DNA of 64,000 nucleotides from Phaeotremella fagi. Taxonomy: Eukaryota > Basidiomycota > Tremellomycetes > Tremellales > Phaeotremellaceae. Below the pieces are notes generated by a model that saw only the letters and a list, made by a program, of their open reading frames with translations, was not told the origin of the DNA and did not search any database. The stretch is taken from NCBI GenBank assembly GCA_001599715.1, contig BCHU01000010.1, positions 310,001 to 374,000 on the forward strand. Reading direction: 5' to 3'. This document shows positions 39,789 through 51,333 of this stretch, piece after piece. Numbering within the stretch: position 1 is the first letter of the stretch; every line of letters starts with the position of its first letter. Made by a program: the position numbers and the translations under genes.

Positions 39789-42160
39789 CTATCCTTCTAC
39801 AACGTATAAAGCTATAGCTGCCAATGCCCTAAAATACAATATGTCAGTCAAATCCTGATGCCCCGAAAATAAAAAGATAACACTTACGTCGACAAAACGA
39901 ACATCATGATATCTACGGCATTGTGATTAGGATTCGTCAAGAATTGAATTGAAAACGGAAAACAAGAAACCACTTACATTGAGCCAATAAGAAACTTGCT
40001 AAAGTATGAGCTGATCCAGCAGGGTTATATAATTGAGTGATAACTAATTGATTGGCTGCTGCCGGTGTACCTGATAACAAGATAGCTACGAATGTTCGAA
40101 CTAAAAACCAATGACAAATTTAACTGTAATCCTCTGCATTGATAGGGTTGACTCACTCTTATCAGCCTTGGGGAAGAGGGATGTATGATCTCGTAAAGCT
40201 TGGACAAAGAAACTGTTTGGTTGTTTTAGTTTTTTATCTGAAATGAAATGATGATCTTGATGATCACTTACATTCCGAAAATGGGAACTAGGATCACTGT
40301 GGTCATATATGTCAGATTGTAGACTTGGTATCAATTTCACGAAAGAACATACTCTTTACAGCTACCATTGACTGCATAACCACCAGTCAGTTAAATCAAG
40401 TCAATTGAATAACATCAACTCACCAATATGGCAGCTATAGGCAACTCCGATATTTTCTTCGGCATCTATTGAAAAAGACAGTCAATCACCAAATACAAAC
40501 AATGGATAACGCGAACCCACACTCAATCTAGCGAAACTAGCACCCAACAAAATCAAACCGGCAGGAACGGTGATTCCACCACAAAAAGTAGCCGTATCCA
40601 AAATAAAAGACAAAGGTGGTTTCCCATCTGGAGCAAACGGAACTCTAGTTTGTGACCAACCGTCAACATCTGTGAAAAGGGCTTTGATCGGTTGAACGAG
40701 AGAACATATTAATCCAGCTACGACGGCGAGTGAGGCGGGCGTTTTACAGAAATTCGTGACTACGTCTATGAGGGGTTGATAGGGTTTCTTGTGGATTGAA
40801 GGAGTAGGTGATTTGGTTTGATGGTATGAATAGGCTTGACCGTTACGTGAGGCTATTGGTAGTAACGGTGGTTGATCAGTTGAAGATCCTGCTATTGGGG
40901 ATGATAAATCTGGTGCGTCCAATGGTTCAGTTAAAGGGATTCTTCGTGTAGTCTCCATCATGGAGGTGAACGAAGGTGTCCGAGAGGTTTTCCTAGTTGG
41001 TACAACCCCACCAGTGAATTTCGATACACTGTACAAATGCGATGGCTCTTCGTCACCCTCATCGTGATCATGATTCGAGTCCGCAATCGAAGATCGTTTT
41101 TTATCTTTGGGACTTGAAAGTGGAACCGATTGAACATCACGATCTTGTTCGACAGCTGTGGAAGTTGATGTTGATTTCTCTGATCGGTGGGTATCCTCTT
41201 CTTCGTCTTTCTTACGGTTCACTAAGTTTTTCAATGTTTGGATTCGACGTTGCCATCTCTCTTTGAACGGGAGTGGGACATTGGCAATCTGATCTTCTCT
41301 GAAATCCCAAGCGCACATCTGAAGGTGTTAGGATTTATTTATTAAAACCCCGAACCAGAACGTAACCCCCGAACCAGAACGTAACTCACCTTATGAGTTC
41401 CACAAGCAAAGAACGCCGTGTTCATAATCAGAATGAAGATACTACATGATAAAAACAAATAAGTTTAGAATCTCCAACAACGACTAAAATTGACTTACGC
41501 GATATAAGCCACACCCAATTGAACATCTGTATCAGGATTAAATGGAGCTGAAAGTGCCATAGTCTGAACGATAGCGGTAGGTAAATTACCCCAATTAGAT
41601 ACAAATCCCATCTAAAAAGAGGTTAAAACGAGTCCAAATTTTAGTGGAAAGGGAAGTAAAACGAACAATCAAAATCCCATATCTAAAATCTTGAGGTACG
41701 TAAAAGATCTCTGATACTACCCAAGCTAGAATTGCACCTAGACATTGATAACTGATAGCGCAAATGACGAGAGGTCCAAAGGCAGAAATGTTCTCTTGAG
41801 TGAACGCTGTGACCATAGATCCAAAAATTAGGGAGGGAAGTGAGATATTCTGTATAGTACAGGTAATTAGTTTTACTATTGTTATCGTGGTTCAATGACG
41901 GACTAACCATCATGATTACACTAACACCTTTTGCATGTTGTGCAGGAAATATTCCTGCTTTGGTGATTATTCCTCCGAACATAATGACCAAAGCCTTTGG
42001 AATCCGGTCAGTAACCATGTGCAAACAACCAAAACAAGATTCTTATCATACCATCTTCAGTGTAGGCGCGAACGCTGATTCCAGCCAATCAGTAAAGTTG
42101 GATTTGAAACTCATCTAACTCACCCTTATATATAATAGTCCCAGCTGCTGTTTCCGACAT
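39789..42160 (-). CDS. Auxin-efflux-carrier-like membrane transporter (Mem_trans family), tandem copy 1
   Basis: Ten-span carrier of the Mem_trans (PIN/PILS) family; fungal relatives include Ecm3-type ER proteins. MSETAAGTIIYKAFAPTLKM opens the N-terminal helix bundle, followed by VIMFGGIITKAGIFPAQ, the conserved NISLPSLIFGSM helix and VVSEIFYVPQDFRYGILIMG. A cytosolic loop of about 200 residues (basic, Ser-rich, ending TRKTSRTPSFTSMMETTRRI) separates it from SLAVVAGLICSLVQPIKALF and PAGLILLGASFARLSM. The C-terminal bundle contains LSGTPAAANQLVITQLYNPA. About ten introns. A near-twin lies upstream at 42746-45069. The substrate is unknown. Confidence 0.82.
41344..41386. repeat. Two direct copies of CGAACCAGAACGTAAC in an intron
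   Basis: Within an intron of transporter copy 1 the 16-mer CGAACCAGAACGTAAC occurs twice almost back to back. It is a local tandem duplication with no wider spread seen. Confidence 0.6.
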
Positions 42161-42745
42161 TGTTCCTCTTCGATGAAAAGTGATTGAAGAGTTCAAGAAA
42201 TTGCTTTGTTTTCTCACACGACCTATATTCGAACTGTATCCATCGATTTTTGGAATGACGATAAGAAAAGTTGTAAAACTTGAAAATTCGGAATGAGCTC
42301 CTCCGAGATTAGAACCTTTATTTTCGGTCTCTCAAAAAAGTTAAAAGACAGATAGGTTGAGTGAACAGAAAGCAAGAAGTGAAGAGAAGGGGAAAGAGAT
42401 GGTATTAAGTTAAATGAGAAAGAAGTAAAGCTCTAAAAATAAAAAAGCCTCAAGTCGATTGTAGATCCCTAGCTGGATCCCTTTGCTCACATGTTCGCTG
42501 GTTTGCTATAAAACCGGGAAATCGGTACTGAACTAGCAGGTAGTATCCACTTTGCTGCTGCCACTATCCACCTGGCCTTTACTTATTTACCTTTCGGGAA
42601 TTCGGTCCGGTTACTTCCAGTCCCAATTTGTTCAGGCAACCAGCTATGAACCATGAACTATCTAAACACGACTCATATATTATGTTCCACATCAGAGAAG
42701 ACAGAGAACGTTTTTAAAGACCACTCCTTTGAATGCATACAGTAG
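42161..42745. promoter_or_regulatory. Intergenic region between the two transporter copies
   Basis: About 585 bp. It contains the promoter of copy 1 (-) and the 3' flank of copy 2. No gene or repeat seen. Confidence 0.4.
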
Positions 42746-45069
42746 TCAAGCTTCTACTACATATAAAGCTACAGCTGCCAAGGCACTACACGTAGTATCA
42801 GCATTGAGGATTGTCTCCAAAACAAATTCAACGACTTACGTGCAAAGAACGAACATTGCTGCATCTGATTTTCAGATAAATGATCAGTTGAGAGATGGCA
42901 GAGTCACTGGACTATGAAACACTTACACTGAAGTAACAGAAAACTTGCAATCGTATGTGCAGATCCATCGGGGTTGTATAGTTGAGTGACGATAAGTTGG
43001 TTAGCCGCTGCGGGTGTACCAGAGAGTAAGATAGCTGTGAAAGTCCGTACTGCCAGGAGATATGTTAGGATTTGATAAGTGTATTTGGATAAAAAGTACC
43101 TACTTTTATCAGATGTTGGAAAGAAATTGGTTCGACCTTGTAAACCTTGTACCACGAAACTAAATTGTCTTTAGCTGATATCTTTGATCAGTTTAGCGAG
43201 TAACCTACACGCCGAATACTGGAACGAGAACCACTGTAATATAATTAGTAAGTCTTCATGGGACAGGACATACTCTTGGCAACGACCATAGCCTGAAAGA
43301 TCGTGAGTGTTTGCTACTAAAACAAAGAAGAACTTACAGTAATAGCTGACAAAGGCAGATCTCGCCATCGTCTTGGCATCTAAAATCGTAGCAAAGGTTA
43401 GTGTTTGAACATGAAATTCGCCAAGAAACCCACCTCAAGACGTGCAAAACTTGCTCCCAATAACAACAGACCAGCGGGTACAGCTGTAGCTCCAAGGAAT
43501 TCCGTTGTATCAAGAATGAAAGCCAGTGGAGCTTTCCCATCAGGAGCGTTAGGTATCACAGTACCAGTATATCCATCAACAGTAGTGAACAACGCTTTGA
43601 TAGGTTGTATCAACGAACAAGGCAATGCAACCATTACAGCGATAGAAGCAGGAGTCCCGAATAAAGTTTTAACAAACGTCAACAAGATTTTGAATATTTT
43701 CGTGTAAGTCTTCGAAGATGTTGCTTGAGGTTGGTGATAATTAGTTTGAGATGTTGGTAAGATTGTATTTTCAGGTTTTGTAGGTACAGGTGAGAGTGGT
43801 TGGGTTTGGATGTCACTCGCTTCGAGTGGTTCTGTTGGAGGTATACCTCTGGTCGTTTCCATCATAGAGGTGAATGAGGGTGTCCGAGATGTTTTCCTGG
43901 TGGGTACACCACCCATTTTGTTCATTTGATATAAGTTGCCTGCTTGATCCTCGGTTTCACCGTGTGTGGATTCGCTGATTGAAGTTCTTTTATCCCCACT
44001 ACAACTTGGAGAAGACAGGGGTACAGCTCCAGTCCCAGACCCAGATCCAGAGCCATTCAACGCTTTAGTCGTGTGGTCAACTGAGGTAACTGCAGACGAC
44101 TGATTCTCAGCCTCAGATATTTCCTTCTCGCCTTTAATTGAGAACCCAAACAAACGCTTGATCGAGTTGAAACGAGCAGTCCAACGATCTTTTATAGAAT
44201 CCGACGAATCTTGACGCAAACCGTCTCTGAAATCCCAAGCGCAAAGCTGAAGGTGTAAACATTCCATTGAACGATCACATGCCAAAAACGAAACTCACCT
44301 TGTGAAGACCACAAGCGAAGAAAACAGTGTTCATGACGAGAACGAAAATTCTGAGAATACCTCAGTTATCTGGTTATATGTTGAAAGTTATCAAAACAAA
44401 CTTACGAGATATAAGCAACACCCAACTCGACGTCGGTAGCAGGATTAAACGGTGCCGTCGTAGCCATAGTCTGAATGACCGCCGTCGGTAAATTACTCCA
44501 ATTTGAGACAGCCCCCATCTAGCAAACATTCTTCAGTATATAGCCCAATAGGAGAGAAGAGGTGGGGAGGGGACTTACCACTAAAATCCCCCATCTGAAA
44601 TCAACAGGAACATAGAAAATCTCTTTGATGAACCAAGCTAAAACGACACCGACGATTTCGTACAGTATCGCACATACCATCAATGGTCCGATGGCAGATT
44701 GAGTTTGAGGTGAGAAAGCTTGAACTTGAGATGAGAATATCAAAGATGGGAGACCGATATTCTATCCCTGGTGTTTCAACGGATTGTTCCCTGTGTATTG
44801 GAAGGGGGATGGACTCACCAGACTAACTATACTGACACCTTTACCTGCTGCCGGTGGAAACATTCCCATTTTGGTTAGAGTGAATCCGCAACCTATAGAT
44901 ATGGCCTATAACATATTAATCATCTCGTTAAAATACCCAAAGGACCTTACATACCATCTTCAAAGTTGGCGCAAAAGCTACATGGCAAAATCAACATCAG
45001 TTTCCTTAAATTCTCAAAATGACTGATCGACTGACCCTTGTAGATTGTCACTCCTGCTGATGTGGACAT
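42746..45069 (-). CDS. Auxin-efflux-carrier-like membrane transporter (Mem_trans family), tandem copy 2
   Basis: Paralogue of the gene at 39789-42160. MSTSAGVTIYKAFAPTLKM splices at the same codon (K-A) as copy 1. Matching blocks include ISIGCGFTLTKMGMFPPAAG, EIFYVPVDFRWGILV, AIFVLVMNTVFFACGLHK, and in the loop GGVPTRKTSRTPSFTSMMET. The C-terminal half has SIAVMVALPCSLIQPIKALF, VPAGLLLLGASFARLE, and ends ALAAVALYVVEA. The second exon shows the ordinary GT-AG plan, and intron positions appear conserved with copy 1. The cytosolic loop has diverged most (GSGSGSGTGAVPLSS). Its promoter was interrupted on the far side by the transposon, which sits about 400 bp upstream of the start codon. Confidence 0.82.
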
Positions 45070-45463
45070 CCTATAGGTTCCAAGTCCTAAATCCTCACGT
45101 AGAAGTGGTGGTGTTATATATTCACAGAATTGGATTTAAAGAAAGCTTTAGCGATGAAATTCATCGAACCTGTTGTAGGTGGATACAACAAAAATGTGAC
45201 GATTTCAATCTCAGAACTTCAATGTGATTATTCGAGCGTTGAACGAAACTCAGCAGTGTAGTGTCCTTCCCTTGTTATGTTGACAGATGTGGGTAAGATA
45301 TTTAGTTGAGTTCTATGCTATGCCTGACAGAACTGTATGTACAACGAGTCGTATGATCTTGCTTCACAGACTGGAATCATTGTTGACTATTCGGCCGATC
45401 GTCATTTTATATCCATCCGGTGGGGGCTTATGTTGACAAAAATAGACGTTCAGTGCGGGGTCC
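45070..45463. promoter_or_regulatory. Promoter region of transporter copy 2, left of the transposon
   Basis: Non-coding. The transposon target duplication begins at 45464, so the element may separate this promoter from upstream sequence. Confidence 0.4.
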
Positions 45464-45469
45464 ATTCCT
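45464..45469. repeat. Target-site duplication ATTCCT (left)
   Basis: Immediately outside the left inverted repeat; identical to 54364-54369. Confidence 0.8.
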
Positions 45470-45575
45470 TATGGAACGCCGTTGGTACCAACACGTGACT
45501 TATACTTCGACCACTAGAAATATATAGTGTATACATTGCATCTATTTTGATAGACTTTCGTTTTCATATAACTCT
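45470..45575 (+). repeat. Left terminal inverted repeat (about 106 bp)
   Basis: Begins TATGGAACGCC and runs to ATATAACTCT. It matches the reverse complement of 54257-54363 at about 90%, with differences at the extreme tip, in a TATAT/AACAA patch and a 1-nt indel. It contains the palindrome CACGTG (45492-45497) and the half-site GTGTAT (45527-45532). Confidence 0.92.
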
Positions 45576-45718
45576 TTCAATTCTTCACTGATCCTGTTGA
45601 AACTACTTTCATTCGACTCCGCTCGATCATACCTATCGTTTGATCCATTCAAACCTTCAAGGCTTTCCCTTTTTCTTTGTGCTAAGTTTCGTCATCAAAC
45701 TTTCGTTTTTTTAGATTG

Positions 45719-45733
45719 ATACACGTTGGGTAT
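45719..45733 (+). promoter_or_regulatory. Element motif copy 1, ATACACGTTGGGTAT
   Basis: 66 nt upstream of the transposase ATG, preceded by TTTTTTTAGATT as at copy 3. Confidence 0.7.
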
Positions 45734-45798
45734 TCTGTTATATTCCAAAACTTTCCATTTATTCTTCTCATATCGACTTGGTAATTCTTATCATTCAT

Positions 45799-47628
45799 AT
45801 GGTAGGACATCTTCATATCGCTGGCAGCCATCTCATCGATTAGCTAACATTCACTGTAGGCTCAACATAATCCATCTGTCCCCGATTCCTTGACGTCCCA
45901 ACAACGTACTTTCATTCGACAATATGTTCTCGAGATTACTGCTCAAGCAAATAACTACGCCACCAACTCTCCAGGCAGAGATTTGAATCTTCTTGATGGA
46001 TACGTTCAAGGTCTCGAAGATCTTCTCGAAGACATCCTTCCATACGAACCACACTTTGCGCCTCGGCAGTTTTCGATGCTTAAACAATCAATTTATCAAG
46101 CCCAAGAGGAACTGCGCTATGTACAGGAACTCAAGAAAACTTTAGAGAAAGATGCTCCTCCACCCGCTGTTAGACGTAGAGTTCAATCTCCAAACAAGGG
46201 TTGGGAGAAACCAATCAATGAACAATTACTTGAAGAGTGTTATTTCAAAGGGTTGTCTGATCGGAGGACTGGTGTATTGCTTGGATGTGATAGAAAAACG
46301 GTTTTCAGACGTCGTGAAAGACTGAATTTTCACAGAGATAGGTGTGACGATATGAGTCAGGACGAGGTTCTTCATGTACGTATTTCTTCTTCTTCTTCTT
46401 TTCTCTTTACTGATTAAGCCTTATTCTAATTGTCGTAGAGAATCAAGGAGATTTTCCATGATGGTGCTGGACAAGAAGGAGTGGAAAATATAAGCGCTGG
46501 TTTTAGGGGTCAAAGACTATTCCCCAAAAGAGAACGATTAAGACGAATGGTTGGGTTAACAGATACTGGAAGACACTACGTTAATGAACCAACTGGTCGA
46601 CGTGAATACAACGTTGCGTTCCCAAACTCCCTATGGCATATGGATGGACACCACAAACTGATACGCTGGAAAATCGTCATACACGGAGCGATGGATGGGT
46701 ATTCTCGAATGATTCCATTCCTCACCGCCAGTAACAACAACCGTAGCGACACTGTTTATCAAGCATTTCGAGACGCCGTCAGCAGACTTGGTCTTCCCTG
46801 TAGGGTACGAGCTGATCATGGAGGAGAGAACATCTTGGTTAGACAATTTATGGATCGTATGAGAGGTATGTTCGATATTTCACTTCCATCATACACGTTG
46901 TGTATGCTTATATTTCTCTTCCTTTACAGGTCCCAAATTCTTTCTTGCCGGTAGATCTGTACACAATCAACGTATTGAGCGTTTCTGGGTTGACGTTCAA
47001 AAGGATTCAGTGAACAGGTATAAAGCGTTGTTCATGAAATTGGAAAAAGATCGTCATCTCGATGTTGATGACCCTCTTGATATCTTTGCTCTCCATTTCT
47101 GTTTCTTACCAATTGTCAATCACTCCCTTCAATCTGTGGTTAGACGATGGCATTCACATGGTATTCGAACTCAAGAAGGTAATATGTCACCGGAGCAATT
47201 GTGGTTAGTAGGTGAGTTTAGAATAAAATATGATTTATTATTGGCTTACACGAACAGGATTGCATAGCGCAGATGAATTCGGGATCGAAATTGTTCATAC
47301 GATTGGTGTCGATGAAGATGATCATCAGCTTTCGCAACATCATTTTGACCCCCAATTCGAAGCTGCTGAATCTTTCTATACCACGGATCGACATATTCAT
47401 CCCCCTAGCGAAGATGATCCACATGTCATCGTACCAGAGATCTTAGGAAATGTGTCCGAACATATTCGAGATTTACTCACGAGTGAGGATGTGCTTATCG
47501 AACTCGACCGAATTGTTGGATCACCTGTTCCAATCCCTCCTGACCATGGAGTGCAACGCTACAAAGATGCGCGTGAATTTATAAGAGGGGTTGTTGAAGC
47601 AGCTCTTGAAGCTCAACAACGGTTGTAG
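45799..47628 (+). CDS. DDE integrase-type transposase
   Basis: Probably cuts and joins the element's ends. The five-exon model (45799-45801; 45860-46375; 46439-46865; 46930-47211; 47258-47628) sums to 533 codons including stop, an exact frame. The first exon is the ATG alone. Residues 1-110 are helical; a helix-turn-helix-like segment follows (LLEECYFKGLSDRRTGVLLG, CDRKTVFRRRERLNF). The catalytic core has LWHMDGHHKLIRWKIVIHG (first Asp), VRADHGGEN (second Asp, 56 residues later) and GRSVHNQRIERFW (Glu, 32 residues on). These strings mark an integrase-core family common in basidiomycete genomes. The C-terminus is acidic. No frameshift or missing catalytic residue is seen. Confidence 0.92.
46891..46905. 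promoter_or_regulatory. Element motif copy 2, ATACACGTTGTGTAT (in transposase intron 3)
   Basis: Perfect inverted repeat ATACAC-GTT-GTGTAT inside the 46866-46929 intron. Confidence 0.7.
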
Positions 47629-47783
47629 TGATTCGATTTGAATTGGTAATGCTGTATATGCAAAGATTTATTTCTCTCTGTTATCCTTCACTTCCACATT
47701 CATTACCTCTAAGGAATTCCATTCCATATTCAAAACCACTACTCACATTATTGATATCATGTATTTTTTTAGATTACATCGTA

Positions 47784-47798
47784 ATACACGTTGGGTAT
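47784..47798 (+). promoter_or_regulatory. Element motif copy 3, ATACACGTTGGGTAT
   Basis: 122 nt upstream of the ATG at 47920; preceded by TTTTTTTAGATT as at copy 1. Confidence 0.7.
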
Positions 47799-47919
47799 TC
47801 TTGATCCCGTTGCTCTATATTATGCTATCACATCCTTTGAGTATCTCTATCTTTAACTATCATCTTCAACTATCGTTATTCTTCTATTCTTCTAATTGAA
47901 CTTAGCTTTTAATATCAAA

Positions 47920-48595
47920 ATGCAAGCCGAATTCGATATTCATGATCTCAGACACCATTTTCCTCGAATCTTCACGTACCGACTCAACAATATAGAACAA
48001 GATTCCTGTTATTTTTATAATAGAACCAATATGATTATCATCGCTAATCAGTTTTTCATGAACTTGATCGCAATGGATATCAACTGGGTTATAAGTTACA
48101 TGGATATCGAATTTGGTAGCCTTTACAGCAGTTCGTATCACAGGAAAACTGATTCATATTCACGAAAGGGGTAGCAATGGTGCTGACGATATATTAGACG
48201 TCAACGCTGATTTCAACATCTTCGTCCCAGTCCCAAATCTCTTGCATCTTTGGCCTTCAGAGAATCCTTCAGAAACATTGGTCCTGTTTAATGTTAACGC
48301 AGATCCTTACATTTTGGATCTATTCTCGCAATTTGCGTCTCTTGGGTATCAATGGTTTCACCGTCCTCAAAACACCACTTTTGAGATTGACATTAATGGG
48401 CGAGATTTCCATTCATTCATTGGGTGTGTTGAGCAATTGCGTTATGACATCTGCTAACAAATTCTGTTCAGTCAATCAAAAACAATCTTCTTTTTTGCTG
48501 TTGATGTCACTGCGAGTGACGAAGAACAAGAGTTAGAACGGGATGAATTTGAGGTTTGTCTTATGGTTCATCAGCCGATTGAAGATTTGATTTGA
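47920..48595 (+). CDS. Orphan transposon cargo gene (B); exon structure partly uncertain
   Basis: ATG at 47920 opens MQAEFDIHDLRHHFPRIFTY. The frame must shift before FTAVRITGKLIHIHERGSNG; only a very short intron (25-34 nt, near 48096-48130) achieves this, so either an unusual intron or a frameshift is present. The second part continues VNADFNIFVPVPNLLHLWPS to RDFHSFIGQSKTIFFFAVDV through a good 48-nt intron with a CTAAC branch site, ending MVHQPIEDLI. No domain recognised. The beta-rich look of the second half (IHIHERG, DINGRDF) suggests a small globular domain. The gene lies downstream of the transposase in the same direction. Confidence 0.5.
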
Positions 48596-48842
48596 CTTGT
48601 CATACTTGCTGTTTGGTGATCTCTGTATTTGTTTGATGCACTCTCGTTGCCAGTTTGTTTTCGATAAATCGTACATGGTTTCAAGCTCTAAAAATCCTAT
48701 CTGAAATTTTCCCATTCACTTTTCCTCATACCGTTTTCCATTACCTCAAGTCTGACTTCCTGATACTTCGTAGAGAAGCTTAGTTTCACGTGAACTAATC
48801 TCTCGATGAAGCGTTCCTCATTTCGAAATCATCTTTAAACCA

Positions 48843-48857
48843 ATACCCAACGTGTAT
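48843..48857 (-). promoter_or_regulatory. Element motif copy 4, ATACCCAACGTGTAT
   Basis: First of a three-copy cluster between the converging 3' ends of genes B and C. Confidence 0.7.
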
Positions 48858-48891
48858 TGGTCTAAAACTGAAAATTGTTCATTATCACAAA

Positions 48892-48906
48892 ATACACGTT
48901 GTGTAT
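48892..48906. promoter_or_regulatory. Element motif copy 5, ATACACGTTGTGTAT
   Basis: Perfect inverted repeat with GTT spacer; cluster member. Confidence 0.7.
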
Positions 48907-48913
48907 CGAAGTA

Positions 48914-48928
48914 ATACACAACGTGTAC
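48914..48928. promoter_or_regulatory. Element motif copy 6, ATACACAACGTGTAC
   Basis: Symmetric form with one terminal mismatch; 22 bp from copy 5, about two helical turns. Confidence 0.65.
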
Positions 48929-49048
48929 TACCTCATAAACTTGAAAAATCTTCAGTATTACAAGAACTTAGTGATTTATTTCTTAGGCTGAACATCGCAA
49001 TTCAGAAAACAAAGATATCCAGAGTAGTCATTCATCATAATTCATTTG

Positions 49049-50723
49049 CTATGAAGGGTTACCAAATCCACCGAACCTCCGAGCCACTTCTGCTAGTCCA
49101 TCATCAAGAACTTGCATTGCCTTAGCTTGGTTTTTTTTCTTATCGTCCTTAAGCGTAGCAATGTTAGAAACAAAATGATTATGGACTGCTGTAAGGTATG
49201 ACTGGTGTTGTCGTTCGGATTCGGACAGGTTGAAGCTACACACCTGTGTGCAAGCACTACAATTCCTGTGGTTGGGTTTCCTAACACAAGGAACTTGCAG
49301 CGTTCGTTCTTGACACTGGTAACACCTTTCATCACCAAATTTCTCTTCATGACCCTCCGAAAGCCACAACTGTTAGGAAGAATAAAGTCAATACATCATT
49401 GAGAATGTTAACGAAAGCTACCAAACGTACCTCAGCGACCTGCTTCGACCGCTCACCCTTTGCCGCTTTCTTCACCACCAGAGGTTCGTACACCTGACCA
49501 AGTTCCTCAGCCTTCTTTTTACGATGAATCTCTAATGTTCTATGTGCATACCGATCCCCAGTTTTACTGATTCGATTAATTTTTCCCTCTGGAGAAATTA
49601 GAGGGATATGTAACGCAGAATCCGCATTACTTGGACCCGCTGTACGAGTTGAATCTTCTGAATCAGATAGAGATCTTAATGGAGTAGCACTAGGTTTACG
49701 AGATTCACTTCGGAGACGAAGACGTTTTTGAGTAGCTTTAGATTGAGGAACTTGCAAAGTCACCTTTAACGATTTATTTTGTCGTGATCGTAAAGATGAC
49801 CTTCGAGAGGTTTCGTGTGCCTCCGGCAAAGGTGATAAAGGTGATGTTGGAGAATGGGGCGAACGAGAATGAATCGAATTGCGTTCCGGTTCATTCGAAT
49901 TGGGTTCCGGTTCATTCTCCATGCCAAATGAATTACCAAATGGATCGATTTCATTATTTCCAAAAGGTGATTCCCAAGGGTTTTCGAGAGCAGGAAGAGG
50001 GGGAGTCGTTGTATGTGGTATTTCAACAACATGAGCGGCCCCTGGTGTCGGTGATTGTGTTGGTGCGTTTTGAATGTCAAAACGTTTTCGTTTTTTACTC
50101 AAAGCACGAGGAATGAAACTTGAGATTGAGCTATCGGTATTGTGATGTTGAACCTGTAGCCCATCCCCATTCCTGGATACCCAACCTGCTCTTCGACCTT
50201 CTGGAGTGGGAGATGCTCTAGTTGTTGAGGTTGGATCTTGAACTTAAAGGGTAATGTCAGGTTTTTCAGAGTCTCGATACACGTTGGGTAACTTACACAA
50301 ATTTGGATTTTCACTGGGGTTAGAAACACCATTTACTTCACTCAAACGAGGCGATGGGGGATTGGTTGGGTTGGCAGTGAGATCGGATTGTTGATTGAGG
50401 AAATCAGTGTCATTCTCAGCACCTTCGTTCTCTTCAGCTAAACATCACAATTATTACTGGTTACTCTTATAGTCGTAAACATGCAAATGGATAACTGACG
50501 TAGGCTACCAACCAGTGTTTCGTTGACACCACGCGATAATGGTGCATATGAGTTGATAGGAGAGGTCTAACGACGTTCAATTAGACCAATGATAAGAAAG
50601 AAGCTTTCAACACACTACTTGCGAACTTCTACCAACATCACTAACGCTTGGGAGATTCAGAGAACTTGTTTGAGAAGTGGTACTCCAACGACTAGCCGAA
50701 AATTTCGAGAATTGGTTGGCCAT
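49049..50723 (-). CDS. Cargo gene C: disordered basic protein with a six-cysteine cluster
   Basis: Five exons splice in frame from MANQFSKFSASRWSTTSQTS to GLAEVARRFGGFGNPS, about 480 residues. The first 370 residues are disordered, with Ser/Pro/Asn-rich text and basic patches (LSKKRKRFD; KRLRLRSESRKP) that look like nuclear localisation signals. The C-terminal domain carries C-x2-C-x8-C-x8-C-x2-C-x3-C (from CYQCQER to CTQVC), reminiscent of but not identical to a Zn2Cys6 binuclear cluster, followed by a helix (SYLTAVHNHFVSNIATLKDD). This suggests a DNA-binding protein of the nucleus. The intron at 50243-50296 contains motif copy 7; copy 8 lies 223 nt upstream of the start. The exact family is not recognised. 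Confidence 0.78.
50277..50291 (+). promoter_or_regulatory. Element motif copy 7, ATACACGTTGGGTAA (in gene C intron)
   Basis: Inside the 50243-50296 intron; one terminal mismatch. Confidence 0.65.
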
Positions 50724-51333
50724 GCTTGATTTCTTAGATGATTTATGAGTAAATTTGTCTTTTAGATATGATAGTAATAGTTTAAGATAAAAGAAGCTCC
50801 AGCGGCAAATCTCAATGACAACATAGACATCCATCTCCAAGATACTGAAGGAATTGAGCATTTCAGGCGTATCACCCAAGGAATTATCCAAATGAAACAC
50901 CTCCTTTAGACTACTTGTGGCACAGCCTCGTGTTAAAATAACCCAATACCCAACGTGTATTGTTATTTTAATTTTTGTAAAGTCTTTTGTCTTCTACAAG
51001 CATCTTACTACAAGCGAACCCACAAGAACAATGGAAGGAAGAAGATATAGGTTTGCATCCGCACGATAATAACTAAGCCCATCCCCAACCTCGGACGTTC
51101 AAACTAAAATCTAAATAATGTCCATTTCATCAAAAGAATGTGGGGTAAATAAGTCATTCGAAGAGCGTGTTATTCATTGTAGTTGGAACAATCAATAACA
51201 GACGCACAACTTGAAGGGTATAACTTGAAGGGTATATTTAAATGATAAGGAAACAGAAAAATAAGGAAAATATGAGAAACCTAAGCGGTGTCAGAGAAAG
51301 AAATCAATTTGTTGCGGGTATCAAAAAATGCTT
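50724..51333. promoter_or_regulatory. Promoter of gene C and 3' flank of gene D
   Basis: Non-coding. Also contains a direct duplication AACTTGAAGGGTATA near 51208-51236. Confidence 0.45.
50946..50960 (-). promoter_or_regulatory. Element motif copy 8, ATACCCAACGTGTAT
   Basis: 223 nt upstream of the gene C start, in the same gene-relative orientation as copies 1 and 3. Confidence 0.7.

Larger units (their letters stand above)
48596..49048. other. Convergent spacer with the motif cluster
   Basis: Non-coding; holds motif copies 4-6 in its right half. A candidate for an internal control or maintenance region of the element. Confidence 0.5.

Noticed and set aside
41344..41386. Intronic direct repeat as a transposon footprint
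   Set aside because: Only a local two-copy duplication with no inverted ends; replication slippage is sufficient.
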